Origin: an uncultured Prevotella sp.
Lineage (GTDB): Bacteria > Bacteroidota > Bacteroidia > Bacteroidales > Bacteroidaceae
Assembly (NCBI GenBank): GCA_900770025.1
Contig: CAAGIW010000071.1
Span: 1 to 34,579 of the forward strand
Reading direction: 5' to 3'
Length of the DNA: 34,579 nt
Shown here: positions 24,971 to 32,903 of the stretch, piece after piece
How the letters are laid out: every line of letters starts with the position of its first letter
Position numbering within the stretch: the first letter of the stretch is position 1
The notes under the pieces: generated by a model
Told to the model about the DNA's origin: nothing
The model's input: only the letters and a program-made list of their open reading frames with translations
Database searches by the model: none
Program-made: the position numbers and the translations under genes

Positions 24971-25810
24971 TCAATCAATTCTTTTATTTGGTTCTTTCTG
25001 TGTCCTCACATCGGCTTTCCCATTTTTGCCGAAATAGTATTGCCCTCGTCTTCTCGTAATCTTGCCGTAGTTGATGGCGTGGACTGGACAGTGATGGTAG
25101 CAAGCCAAGCAGCAGGTACATTCTCCTGAGTGCAGGAATTCTGGAGCGTTGCCGTTCTTGATTCTTATGTTTCCTATGCTACATGTCTCGACACATTTGC
25201 CGCATCTGATACATTTTGCTTCATCCACCCGGAACGGTTTGTCGGTAATCATGTATTTGTTGAAAAACGCACCAATCACGTATGAGTATGTCTTCGGCAG
25301 TGCTCCAGGATGGCGAGGCGCTGGGCAAACAGCATGTTGCTGAATTCTCCCGATGATTTGTTCTATGTCTATGGCAGCCTGCGCAATCTTTCGGCTTTCC
25401 CTTTCCGGGGTGTCGGTGTACATGAAAGGCAGGCATACATAACTCTCCGGCATCACCAGATCATAGTGACCGCTTAGGTTCAAACCCTTTGCTGTCAATA
25501 ATTTCTGTAGAATGCTTGTAGTGCGCCCCACGCTGTCTCCACACGTCACCAGCGTGTACGTGTAATGTGCAGCCAATGGCGAACCATCGACCGTATTCAG
25601 ATGTAGGGAGTGGATAAAGCGGCGCACGATATGCGGAGGTTGCCATCCGTGGACGGGAAAGCAGAAACCCACCATCTCCCCCGCTGAGAGCGTGTAGTGC
25701 ATGTCGCCTTTCAGCTCCTCAGGGATAAATAGCAGTCTTTCGTTCAGATGCTCTGCAAGCATACCTGCTGCCCATTGTGTATTTCCCGTTCCGGAATAGT
25801 AGAATATCAT
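24971..25810 (-). CDS. EFR1-type flavodoxin/4Fe-4S ferredoxin protein
   Basis: The protein is 279 aa from the ATG at 25810 (MIFYYSGTGNT). The N-terminal flavodoxin-like domain has the FMN phosphate loop YSGTGNTQWAA, and HGWQPPHIVRRF and TCGDSVGR follow. The C-terminus carries two 4Fe-4S clusters: CIRCGKCVETCSIGNI and CTCCLACYHHCPVHAI. This architecture is the EFR1 family of electron-transfer proteins; the partner is unknown. An upstream TTG extends the frame by nine residues but lies within likely promoter sequence. It ends 25 bp before thrA in the same direction, so co-transcription is possible, though no direct role in threonine synthesis is evident. Confidence 0.88.
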   Translation of the reverse strand: MIFYYSGTGNTQWAAGMLAEHLNERLLFIPEELKGDMHYTLSAGEMVGFCFPVHGWQPPHIVRRFIHSLHLNTVDGSPLAAHYTYTLVTCGDSVGRTTSILQKLLTAKGLNLSGHYDLVMPESYVCLPFMYTDTPERESRKIAQAAIDIEQIIGRIQQHAVCPAPRHPGALPKTYSYVIGAFFNKYMITDKPFRVDEAKCIRCGKCVETCSIGNIRIKNGNAPEFLHSGECTCCLACYHHCPVHAINYGKITRRRGQYYFGKNGKADVRTQKEPNKRID

Positions 25811-25814
25811 GGCA

Positions 25815-25822
25815 CAAAAGTA
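25815..25822 (-). promoter_or_regulatory. Possible -7 element very close to the EFR1 start codon
   Basis: Minus-strand TACTTTTG fits TAnnTTTG but lies only four bases before the ATG, which would give a leaderless or nearly leaderless transcript. A near-match CATATTTG lies further upstream. Weak support. Confidence 0.3.
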
Positions 25823-26003
25823 CTCTTTTTTTTTCAAATATGCTTTTATTTCTTACTTAAATGAATCCCAAACACAAGAAAATGTTATAGATTGTCATTA
25901 TTCCGATGGTTTTTCCTGTGTTTTGTTTTTGTCAGGATTGTTGTGATCCAATGGTAAACAAGACAGTTGTTTTCTGTTTGGTCGTAACTTTTCTGTGATA
26001 ATA

Positions 26004-26035
26004 TTTGCGCATAAAATTTTAATTTATTACCTTTG
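26004..26035 (+). promoter_or_regulatory. Promoter of tRNA-Arg
   Basis: TTTG at 26004-26007, a 20-bp spacer, then TACCTTTG at 26028-26035. This is a full-consensus Bacteroidota promoter 35 bp before the mature tRNA start. Confidence 0.8.
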
Positions 26036-26069
26036 CATCCGCTTTTCTGCTCATGGGTAGATGGCAAGG

Positions 26070-26144
26070 GGCTCCGTAGCTCAGTTGGATTAGAGCAACG
26101 CCCTTCTAAGGCGTGGGTCTAGGGTTCGAATCCCTACGGAGTCA
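26070..26144 (+). tRNA. tRNA-Arg (TCT)
   Basis: A 75-nt cloverleaf: acceptor GGCTCCG/CGGAGTC (one G-T), discriminator A at 26144. D arm GCTC/GAGC. Anticodon stem ACGCC/GGCGT encloses CTTCTAA, anticodon TCT (AGA codon). T arm TAGGG-TTCGAAT-CCCTA. CCA is not encoded. Confidence 0.96.
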
Positions 26145-26146
26145 CT

Positions 26147-26177
26147 AAAAAGAGGAGTTGAGGCTCCTCTTTTTTTT
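26147..26177 (+). terminator. Intrinsic terminator after tRNA-Arg
   Basis: AAAAAGAGGAG (26147-26157) pairs with CTCCTCTTTTT around a 6-nt loop, and the T-run continues to 26177. A classic hairpin plus T-tract starting two bases after the tRNA. Confidence 0.88.
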
Positions 26178-26244
26178 GTTCATTCAAAGTTAAGGCGTGC
26201 CGTCATTGTAGTCCTTTTGTGTTTGTGGAAATGTCAGCAGAAAG

Positions 26245-26276
26245 TTTGGCGGAATGGAAAAACGTATTTATCTTTG
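26245..26276 (+). promoter_or_regulatory. Promoter of the Rpn-family gene
   Basis: TTTG (26245-26248), a 20-bp spacer, then TATCTTTG (26269-26276). Transcription would begin near 26283. This places the promoter inside the longer open frame that begins at 26219 and argues for the ATG at 26303 as the real start. Confidence 0.75.
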
Positions 26277-26302
26277 CATCAGGATGCCATGTGATTACAA
26301 AA

Positions 26303-27331
26303 ATGGATGAGTCTATGATGAACGACAAACCGCAATACGTGAGATTCGACTGGGCCATGAAGCGCCTGCTTCGTGACAAGGCCAACTATGGGGTGCTGGA
26401 AGGACTGGTGAGCACCCTGCTGGGCAAGCCCATCCGCATACAAAGACTGTTGGAGAGCGAAAGTAACCAGGAGGACAAGGACGACAAGTATAACCGTGTA
26501 GATATTCTGGCGGAAGACGACAAGGGCGAACTGATGCTCATAGAGGTGCAGAACGAGTCGGAGTTTGCCTACTTCCAGCGTATGCTGTTCGGCACCTCCA
26601 AGCTGCTGACTGAGTATATCAACCGCGGACAGGGCTACGAGAACATCCGCAAGGTGTATAGCATCAACATCGTTTACTTCAATCTGGGCAAGGCCACCGA
26701 CACAGTGTATCACGGCAAGACGGTGTTCAGGGGCATCCACACGGGCGACATCCTTCAGCTGTCACCGTTCCAAAGGCAGAAGTTCAACGTGGACGAGGTG
26801 AGCGACCTCTATCCTGAATACTTCATCCTGCGGGTCAACGACTTCAACAAATGGTCGAAGGTTCCCCTTGACCAGTGGATATATTTCCTCAACACGGGCG
26901 AGATACCCGACGATGCCACCGCCCCCGGATTAGCAGAGGCCAAAGAAAAGTTGCGCTTGGAGCGCATGACCAAGGACGAACTGCGCGCCTACTACCGCCA
27001 TTTGGACAATGTGGTGATTCTGAAAGACAACATCATCACCGCCACCGGAGAAGCCCGATTGGAAGCCCGGGCCGAAGGAAGGGCTGAAGGACTTGCTGAG
27101 GGAAGGGCCGAAGGACTTGAAGTAGGAAGGGCCGAAGGGCTTGCTGAGGGAAGAGCCGAAGGGCTTGCTGAGGGAAGAGCTGAAGGACTTGCCCAGGGGT
27201 TTGCTGAGGGTCTTGAAAAGGGGCGTCAGGCAATCATGGTTACAGCAAGAAGGCTGAAGGATATGGGACTTGACGATGCTTCTGTTGCACAAATCACGTC
27301 TCTTCCGCTTGACATCATCCGAGGACTGTAA
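26303..27331 (+). CDS. Rpn-family PD-(D/E)XK nuclease / transposase-like protein
   Basis: The protein is 342 aa from the ATG at 26303. The N-terminal two thirds match the Rpn/PD-(D/E)XK nuclease family (recombination-promoting nucleases, often labelled putative transposase). Early on it has DKPQYVRFDWAMKRLLRDK, then the catalytic-type motif RVDILAEDDKGELMLIEVQ with D67 and E81-x-Q83 in place of the usual ExK. From about residue 257, six 8-residue AEGRAEGL-like repeats form a charged, probably helical tail, followed by a short end (RRLKDMGLDDASVAQITSL). No terminal inverted repeats are seen, so it does not look like a complete insertion sequence. It has its own promoter, ends 31 bp before the ruvB start, and may drive ruvB transcription. 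An alternative start is M5 or M6 (26315/26318). Confidence 0.88.
   Translation: MDESMMNDKPQYVRFDWAMKRLLRDKANYGVLEGLVSTLLGKPIRIQRLLESESNQEDKDDKYNRVDILAEDDKGELMLIEVQNESEFAYFQRMLFGTSKLLTEYINRGQGYENIRKVYSINIVYFNLGKATDTVYHGKTVFRGIHTGDILQLSPFQRQKFNVDEVSDLYPEYFILRVNDFNKWSKVPLDQWIYFLNTGEIPDDATAPGLAEAKEKLRLERMTKDELRAYYRHLDNVVILKDNIITATGEARLEARAEGRAEGLAEGRAEGLEVGRAEGLAEGRAEGLAEGRAEGLAQGFAEGLEKGRQAIMVTARRLKDMGLDDASVAQITSLPLDIIRGL
27071..27214 (+). repeat. Six 24-bp in-frame repeats in the Rpn gene tail
   Basis: Six units of 24 bp encode AEGRAEGL (x2), EVGRAEGL, AEGRAEGL (x2) and AQGFAEGL. Neighbouring units are nearly identical in DNA, so gain or loss of units by slippage would keep the frame and change the tail length. 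Confidence 0.85.
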
Positions 27332-27362
27332 TCCCCGAGCCTATGACTTAATAACAAGGATG

Positions 27363-28397
27363 ATGAACAACGAATTTGACATACGACGAGAGGGTAGCGC
27401 AGGCGCCGAGAAAGAGTTTGAAAATGCCTTGCGACCGCTACAGTTCAGCGACTTTAGCGGACAGGCCAAGGTGGTGGAAAACTTGGAAGTGTTTGTGGAG
27501 GCTGCCAAATACAGAGGTGAACCCTTAGACCATACGCTGCTGCATGGGCCTCCAGGATTGGGAAAGACCACACTGAGCAACATCATTGCCAATGAATTGG
27601 GGGTGGGATTCAAGATAACCAGCGGGCCTGTGCTCGACAAACCCGGTGACCTGGCCGGCATACTGACCTCGTTGGACAGGAACGACGTGCTGTTTATCGA
27701 CGAGATTCACCGTCTGTCGCCCGTGGTGGAGGAGTATCTCTATTCCGCCATGGAGGATTATCGCATCGACATTATGATAGACAAGGGGCCTTCGGCACGC
27801 TCCATCCAGATAGACCTGAACCCCTTCACCTTGGTGGGAGCCACCACCAGAAGCGGACTGCTCACAGCACCGCTCAGGGCTCGCTTTGGCATCAACATGC
27901 ACTTGGAATACTACGAGCCAGACACCCTGCAGCATATATTGAAGAGGTCGGCCAGCATACTGAAGGTTCCCATTGATGATGATGCCGCCTTGGAGATAGC
28001 ACGCCGCAGTCGTGGCACGCCCCGAATCGCCAATGCCCTGTTGCGCCGTGTGCGCGACTTTGCTCAGGTGAAGGGATCGGGGCGCATTGACATGACCATC
28101 ACGCGCCTGTCGCTCTCTGCACTGAACATCGACCAGTATGGATTAGACGAAATAGACAACAAGATTCTGCTCACTATCATCGACAAGTTCAAGGGCGGAC
28201 CGGTGGGAGTGAGCACTATTGCCACTGCCATCGGAGAGGATGCGGGCACAGTGGAAGAGGTGTACGAGCCTTTCCTTATCATGGAGGGCTTCATCAAGCG
28301 TACCCCCCGTGGGCGTATGGTCACGGAACTGGCCTATAAGCACTTTGGGCGAAACCCCTATCAGGGGAACATCATGGCACCGGGGCTGTTTGATTAG
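27363..28397 (+). CDS. ruvB: Holliday junction branch migration DNA helicase RuvB
   Basis: RuvB is the hexameric motor that, with RuvA, moves Holliday junctions during recombinational repair. It is 344 aa from MNNEFDIRRE; an ATG one codon upstream (27360) is equally possible, while the longer frame overlaps the Rpn gene. Walker A HGPPGLGKTT (61-70), Walker B VLFIDEIHRL (D113, E114), sensor region GATTRSGLLTAPLRARFG with the arginine finger, and the C-terminal winged helix (PFLIMEGFIKRTPRGR) are all complete. ruvA and ruvC are not in the window. Confidence 0.97.
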   Translation: MNNEFDIRREGSAGAEKEFENALRPLQFSDFSGQAKVVENLEVFVEAAKYRGEPLDHTLLHGPPGLGKTTLSNIIANELGVGFKITSGPVLDKPGDLAGILTSLDRNDVLFIDEIHRLSPVVEEYLYSAMEDYRIDIMIDKGPSARSIQIDLNPFTLVGATTRSGLLTAPLRARFGINMHLEYYEPDTLQHILKRSASILKVPIDDDAALEIARRSRGTPRIANALLRRVRDFAQVKGSGRIDMTITRLSLSALNIDQYGLDEIDNKILLTIIDKFKGGPVGVSTIATAIGEDAGTVEEVYEPFLIMEGFIKRTPRGRMVTELAYKHFGRNPYQGNIMAPGLFD

Positions 28398-28421
28398 GGT
28401 AGGGGACTGATTAGAACAATT

Positions 28422-28859
28422 ATGAAAACAGGCGTTTTTGTGGGGAGCTTCGACCCCTATACCATCGGGCATCACGATATATTGAAACGTGCCCTGCCAC
28501 TGTTTGACCAAGTAGTAGTGGGTGTGGGAGTGAATGAACACAAGCAGTGCATGTGTTCGGCACAGGAAAGGTTGGAGCGCATTGCCGCCCTCTATGCCGA
28601 TGACCCCAGGGTGAGAGTGGAACAATACAGCGGTCTGACGGTGGACTTTGCCCGTCGGCATGGGGCAGGTTTCATCATCAAAGGGGTGCGAAGCATCAAG
28701 GACTTTGAATATGAGCGTGAACAGGCAGACGTGAACAGGCAGATAAGTGGTATAGACACCCTGCTGCTGATGGCCTCGCCCGCCTTGGCTTCTGTGAGCA
28801 GCAGCGTGGTGCGTGAGCTGATACACTACGGAAAGGATGTGAGTGCCTTCTTGCCTTGA
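28422..28859 (+). CDS. coaD: Phosphopantetheine adenylyltransferase
   Basis: CoaD makes dephospho-CoA from phosphopantetheine and ATP, the penultimate step of CoA synthesis. At 145 aa it is slightly short of the usual 155-165. The nucleotidyltransferase motif GSFDPYTIGH (8-17) holds the T/HxGH site, followed by IKGVRSIKDFEYE and SSSVVREL near the C-terminus. It starts 24 bp after ruvB in the same direction and ends 13 bp from the convergent ybeY stop. Confidence 0.95.
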   Translation: MKTGVFVGSFDPYTIGHHDILKRALPLFDQVVVGVGVNEHKQCMCSAQERLERIAALYADDPRVRVEQYSGLTVDFARRHGAGFIIKGVRSIKDFEYEREQADVNRQISGIDTLLLMASPALASVSSSVVRELIHYGKDVSAFLP

Positions 28860-28872
28860 AGTCTTTTCCACC

Positions 28873-29292
28873 TCACTGTTGTGCCAGCAGGGCCAGAGCC
28901 TTGTTTTCGGCGGCTTCCATGATTTCCCGTTCACCCGGTCCTTTGTCGTTGATGCCGCAGAGATGCAGAATGCCGTGGATAATCACGCGGTGCAGTTCCT
29001 CGTTGTAGTCCTTGCCAAAGAGCAAGGCGTTGGAACGCACGGTGTCCAAACTGATGACAAGGTCGCCGTTGATGGTCTGCTCCTCATCATAGTCAAAGGT
29101 GATGATATCGGTGTAATAGTCGTGGCCCAGATACTCCCTGTTCACTTCCAGAATCTTTTCGTCATTGACAAACAGGTAGCCTATCTCGCCCACCTTGCGC
29201 CCGTATTGTGCCGCTACCGCCTTGATCCATGCGTTTGTGTCGCGCTTTTTCAGTGCGGGCATCTTCACTCCTTCTGCCGAATAGGTAATCAT
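28873..29292 (-). CDS. ybeY: Endoribonuclease YbeY (rRNA maturation factor)
   Basis: YbeY is a metal-dependent RNase involved in 16S rRNA 3' maturation and ribosome quality control. It is 139 aa from the ATG at 29292; the frame is open further up, but inside the upstream protease gene. The signature is H106-GILH110-LCGIND116. The first two zinc-binding histidines are present, but the third (normally in HGxLHLxGYDH) is aspartate here, probably a lineage variant. R84 in DTVRSNAL fits the conserved Arg. The ATG overlaps the TGA of the S41 protease (ATGA), so it is translationally coupled. Confidence 0.93.
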   Translation of the reverse strand: MITYSAEGVKMPALKKRDTNAWIKAVAAQYGRKVGEIGYLFVNDEKILEVNREYLGHDYYTDIITFDYDEEQTINGDLVISLDTVRSNALLFGKDYNEELHRVIIHGILHLCGINDKGPGEREIMEAAENKALALLAQQ

Positions 29293-30926
29293 GGTGCTTT
29301 GTTTTTTGTGGATGTGTAATAGGTTTCTTCCGTTATCTCGCCCTTGAGCACCTTGAGAGCCGTGCGATAGGTGTCGCTGCTCTCGTTGAACACCGAGAAA
29401 TATTCGCTCATATCCCACAGGTCGCGAGCCACCAAGGCCTTGAGTTGCACTCTGAGGTAGGGCAGTGTTTTCTGCAGTTCGGCATCATCGGTGGGCGTAA
29501 TCTTCTGTTTTTCTCCCTCCTTCAGTATGCCGTCAATCACGCTTTGCGGCACTTCGTACTGCTGCTTGAAGGTGGCAAAGTCGGGATATTGCCTCTTCAG
29601 ACTCTTGCGGTTCTTATCTACATAGCGCAGGTTGGCGTTCAGGATGATGCTCTTGGCTGCCAGTTGGCGGTGCAGTTTGGTGTATTGTGTGGTGTCGAGC
29701 GGCACGAAGTAGTTGGGCATGATGCCTCCTCCGCCATACACCACCCGTTTCTTTTTCAGTGTATAGAATTTGAGTGAATCGGCAAAGTGGATGCTGTCGC
29801 TGTTGGTCAGTTCCCCATGTTTCAGTCGGTTATACACATCCATGCTGTAGTCTTTCTTGTTTCCTTTGGTGTAGGGCTTCTGTATGCAGCGCCCCGAGGG
29901 GGTGTAGTAGTGGGCGATGGTGAGCCTTATCATCGACCCGTCGGGCATGTCGATGGGCCTTTGCACCAGTCCCTTGCCGTATGTACGCCTGCCCACCACG
30001 TCGCCCCTGTCGTGGTCTTGTATGGCACCCGTCACTATCTCTGCCGCCGAAGCGGTATATTCGTCCACCATCACCACCACGTCGCCGTGGGTGAAGTGGC
30101 CGTTACCCTTGGCATGATAGGTGCGTTCCGGCACCCTCCGGCCCTTGGTATATACTAACAGAGCGTTGTCGTCGAGAAACTCTTCCGCCACTTCCACTGC
30201 CGCCTGCAGATAACCTCCGCCGTTGTCTTGCAGGTCGAGCAGCAGTTTAGTCATGCCTTGCTGCTGCAAATCTCCCAAACACTCCATAAACTCCTGATGG
30301 GTGGTGGCACCAAAACTGCCGATGCGTATGTAGCCAATGCCGGGTTCTATCATGTAGTGTGCATCCACTGTCTTCACAGGTATCTTGTCGCGGGTCACGG
30401 TAAAGGTGAGCAGTTCGGCGATGTCTTGGCGCATGATGCCCAACTTCACCTTCGAACCTTTGGGACCTCGCAGGCGTCTCATAATTTCCTCGCGGCTCAT
30501 CTTCACGCCTGCTATGGTGCTGTCGTTCACGGCAACGATGCGGTCGCCCGCGATGATGCCCACCTTTTCCGATGGTCCGTTGGTCACTGGCTGTATCACC
30601 ATGAGCGTGTCTTCCACCATGTTAAACTGTATGCCGATGCCCTCGAACGAGCCTTGCAGTGTTTCGTTGGATGCTTTCACCTCTTTGGCGTTGAGGTAAG
30701 AAGAGTGGGGGTCCAGTTTTTCCAGCATACCCCTGATGGCATCCTCCACCAGTTTCTTCTCATCCACCTCCTCCACATACAGGTTGTTGATACATATCTC
30801 GGCCATGTGCAACTTGCGCAGCAGGGTGTCGTTGCTCATCATCTGTGCGTGCAGGGTGCCGACAGGTGCGGCAGTCAAGAGCAGCAGTGTCAGAATGTAT
30901 TTGATGATGTGTGTGATGTTGTTCAT
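29289..30926 (-). CDS. S41 family C-terminal processing peptidase (CtpA-like) with PDZ domain
   Basis: This is a secreted serine protease of 545 aa. The signal peptide spans about residues 1-28 (MNNITHIIKYILTLLLLTAA..., cleavage after LHA). A PDZ domain lies at about 85-170 (GIGIQFNMVEDTLMVIQPV, GDRIVAVNDS). The catalytic region has LDLQDNGGGYL, S293 in DEYTASAAEIV and K318 in GRRTYGKG, the Ser/Lys dyad. A C-terminal region of about 190 residues follows. A periplasmic location and a role in processing or quality control of envelope proteins are inferred from the family. It starts two bases after the parE stop and overlaps ybeY by 4 bp. Confidence 0.93.
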   Translation of the reverse strand: MNNITHIIKYILTLLLLTAAPVGTLHAQMMSNDTLLRKLHMAEICINNLYVEEVDEKKLVEDAIRGMLEKLDPHSSYLNAKEVKASNETLQGSFEGIGIQFNMVEDTLMVIQPVTNGPSEKVGIIAGDRIVAVNDSTIAGVKMSREEIMRRLRGPKGSKVKLGIMRQDIAELLTFTVTRDKIPVKTVDAHYMIEPGIGYIRIGSFGATTHQEFMECLGDLQQQGMTKLLLDLQDNGGGYLQAAVEVAEEFLDDNALLVYTKGRRVPERTYHAKGNGHFTHGDVVVMVDEYTASAAEIVTGAIQDHDRGDVVGRRTYGKGLVQRPIDMPDGSMIRLTIAHYYTPSGRCIQKPYTKGNKKDYSMDVYNRLKHGELTNSDSIHFADSLKFYTLKKKRVVYGGGGIMPNYFVPLDTTQYTKLHRQLAAKSIILNANLRYVDKNRKSLKRQYPDFATFKQQYEVPQSVIDGILKEGEKQKITPTDDAELQKTLPYLRVQLKALVARDLWDMSEYFSVFNESSDTYRTALKVLKGEITEETYYTSTKNKAP

Positions 30927-30928
30927 AA

Positions 30929-32881
30929 TCAGATGTGTTCTTCTTCCTCCTCCGGTCTGTCTTCTTCTATCACCAGGTTGTCGATGATGAAGTTCTGTCG
31001 TTCCGGTGTGTTCTTTCCCATGTAGTATTCCAGCAGTTTCTGCACCTGGTCGGTTTTGTGCAGGGTCACCTGTTCCAGTCGGATGTCTTCTCCGATGAAG
31101 CCGGCAAACTCATCGGGCGATATTTCTCCAAGACCTTTGAATCGGGTAATCTCCGGTTCCGGTCCCAATTCCGAGATGGCCTTCAGCCTTTCCTCCTCGT
31201 TGTAGCAGTAGCGGGTGATGAAGTCGCTCTTCTTTCCCTTGTTTTTCTCCTGCTCGGCGGCCACCACTTGCTTGTTTTTTATCTTTGTTTTGCGGTTGCG
31301 CACGCGGAAGAGTGGGGTCTGCAACACATACACGTGGCCCTTCTTAATCAGGTCGGGGAAGAACTGCAGGAAGAAAGTGATGATGAGCAGGCGGATGTGC
31401 ATACCGTCCACATCGGCATCGGTGGCCACAATCACCTTGTTGTAGCGCAGTGTGTCCAGTCCCTCCTCAATGTCGAGGGCCGCCTGCAGCAGGTTGAACT
31501 CCTCGTTTTCATACACCACCTTCTTGGTGAGTCCGAAGGTGTTGAGCGGTTTTCCCCTCAGCGAGAACACGGCTTGTGTGTTCACGTCTCTGCTCTTGGT
31601 GATGCTTCCGCTGGCAGAATCTCCCTCGGTGATGAAGATAGAACTCTCCTCCTTGCGTTCGTTCTTCACATCGCTGAAGTGTATGCGGCAGTCGCGCAGC
31701 TTGCGGTTGTGCAGGTTGGCCTTCTTGGCTCGTTCCCTTGCCAGCTTGGTCACTCCCGCCATGGCTTTGCGCTCTTTTTCGCTCTCCTGTATCTTCTGCA
31801 TCATCACTTCGGCCACGTCGGGGTTCTTGTGCAGAAAGTTGTCCACCTCGCGCTTGATGAAGTCGCCCACATACTTGTTGATGCTCACGCCGCCGTTGGG
31901 CTCCATGGTCAGCGAACCCAGCTTTATCTTGGTCTGGCTCTCAAACATGGGTTCCTCCACGTTGAGTGCAATGGCGGCCACCAGTCCGTTGCGTATGTCG
32001 GTATATTCAAAGTTCTTTTGGAAAAACTCCTTGATAGTTTTGGCGATATGCTCCTTGAAGGCGCTCTGGTGGGTGCCTCCCTGTGTGGTGTGCTGTCCGT
32101 TCACAAAGGAGTGATATTCCTCTCCATACTGGTTGGCATGGGTAAAGGCTATCTCGATGTCTTCTCCCTTGAGGTGTATGATGGGATAGATGCCGTCGTT
32201 GGTCATGTTGTCGTTCAGCAGATCTTTCAGACCGTTGCGGCTCACGATGCGCCTTTTGTTATACATGATGGCCAGCCCCGTGTTGAGATAGGTGTAGTTG
32301 CGGAGCATGGTGGCGATGGTGTCGTTGTGGAAAGAGTAGTTGACAAACAAGCTGTTGTCTGGTTCAAAGAAGATATAGGTGCCGGTCTCGTCGTCAGAGT
32401 TTTCCGTGGTGTCGTTTTTCAGTTCTCCCTTTTCAAACACGGCGCAGCGCACCTTGCCCTCCCGATAGGAGCGCACCTCGAAGTGACTGCTCAGGGCGTT
32501 CACCGCCTTGATGCCCACACCGTTCAGTCCCACGCTCTTCTTGAAGGCCTTAGAGTCGTATTTTCCGCCCGTGTTCAGCACGCTCACCGCCTCTATCAGC
32601 TTGCCTTGGGGGATGCCGCGCCCATAGTCGCGCACGGTAACGCGCAGCTGTTCATCCACATTCACCTCTATCCTGTTGCCCGCCTGCATCTTGAACTCGT
32701 CGATAGAGTTGTCTATCACCTCCTTGAGCAGCACATAGATGCCGTCTTCGGGCAGCGAACCGTCGCCCAGTCGTCCGATATACATGCCCGGACGTGTGCG
32801 CACATGCTCCATGTCCGAGAGGTGTCTGATGTTTTCGTCTGTGTAGTTTACAATAGGCTGTAGTGTTTGCTGCTCTTCCAT
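30929..32881 (-). CDS. parE: DNA topoisomerase IV subunit B (type IIA topoisomerase ATPase subunit)
   Basis: ParE supplies ATP hydrolysis for decatenation, with ParC as DNA-cutting partner (not in this window). It is 650 aa. The GHKL ATPase shows LKEVIDNSIDEF, DYGRGIP, GVGIKAVNALS and GGTHQSAFKEH. The Toprim domain (about 415-500) shows ITEGDSASGSI and ATDADVDGMH, with SLRGKPLN between. The spelling EGDSASG and KPLNTFGLTKKV is what I know from the Bacteroidota ParE group rather than GyrB, though GyrB naming cannot be wholly excluded. It lies 22 bp downstream of the acyltransferase-like gene and two bases before the S41 protease gene. Confidence 0.92.
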   Translation of the reverse strand: MEEQQTLQPIVNYTDENIRHLSDMEHVRTRPGMYIGRLGDGSLPEDGIYVLLKEVIDNSIDEFKMQAGNRIEVNVDEQLRVTVRDYGRGIPQGKLIEAVSVLNTGGKYDSKAFKKSVGLNGVGIKAVNALSSHFEVRSYREGKVRCAVFEKGELKNDTTENSDDETGTYIFFEPDNSLFVNYSFHNDTIATMLRNYTYLNTGLAIMYNKRRIVSRNGLKDLLNDNMTNDGIYPIIHLKGEDIEIAFTHANQYGEEYHSFVNGQHTTQGGTHQSAFKEHIAKTIKEFFQKNFEYTDIRNGLVAAIALNVEEPMFESQTKIKLGSLTMEPNGGVSINKYVGDFIKREVDNFLHKNPDVAEVMMQKIQESEKERKAMAGVTKLARERAKKANLHNRKLRDCRIHFSDVKNERKEESSIFITEGDSASGSITKSRDVNTQAVFSLRGKPLNTFGLTKKVVYENEEFNLLQAALDIEEGLDTLRYNKVIVATDADVDGMHIRLLIITFFLQFFPDLIKKGHVYVLQTPLFRVRNRKTKIKNKQVVAAEQEKNKGKKSDFITRYCYNEEERLKAISELGPEPEITRFKGLGEISPDEFAGFIGEDIRLEQVTLHKTDQVQKLLEYYMGKNTPERQNFIIDNLVIEEDRPEEEEEHI

Positions 32882-32903
32882 ATCTCAGTAGTCCTTTGAT
32901 GCT

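Noticed and set aside
26219..27331. Complete insertion sequence around the Rpn-family gene
   Set aside because: I found no terminal inverted repeats or target-site duplication flanking it, and it has a normal promoter and a close downstream neighbour.
30935..32863. A 642-codon open frame on the plus strand, antisense to parE
   Set aside because: It mirrors the parE coding sequence, whose GC-rich third positions remove stops on the opposite strand. The translation is Val/His/Leu-rich with no recognisable domain, while parE has all its motifs.
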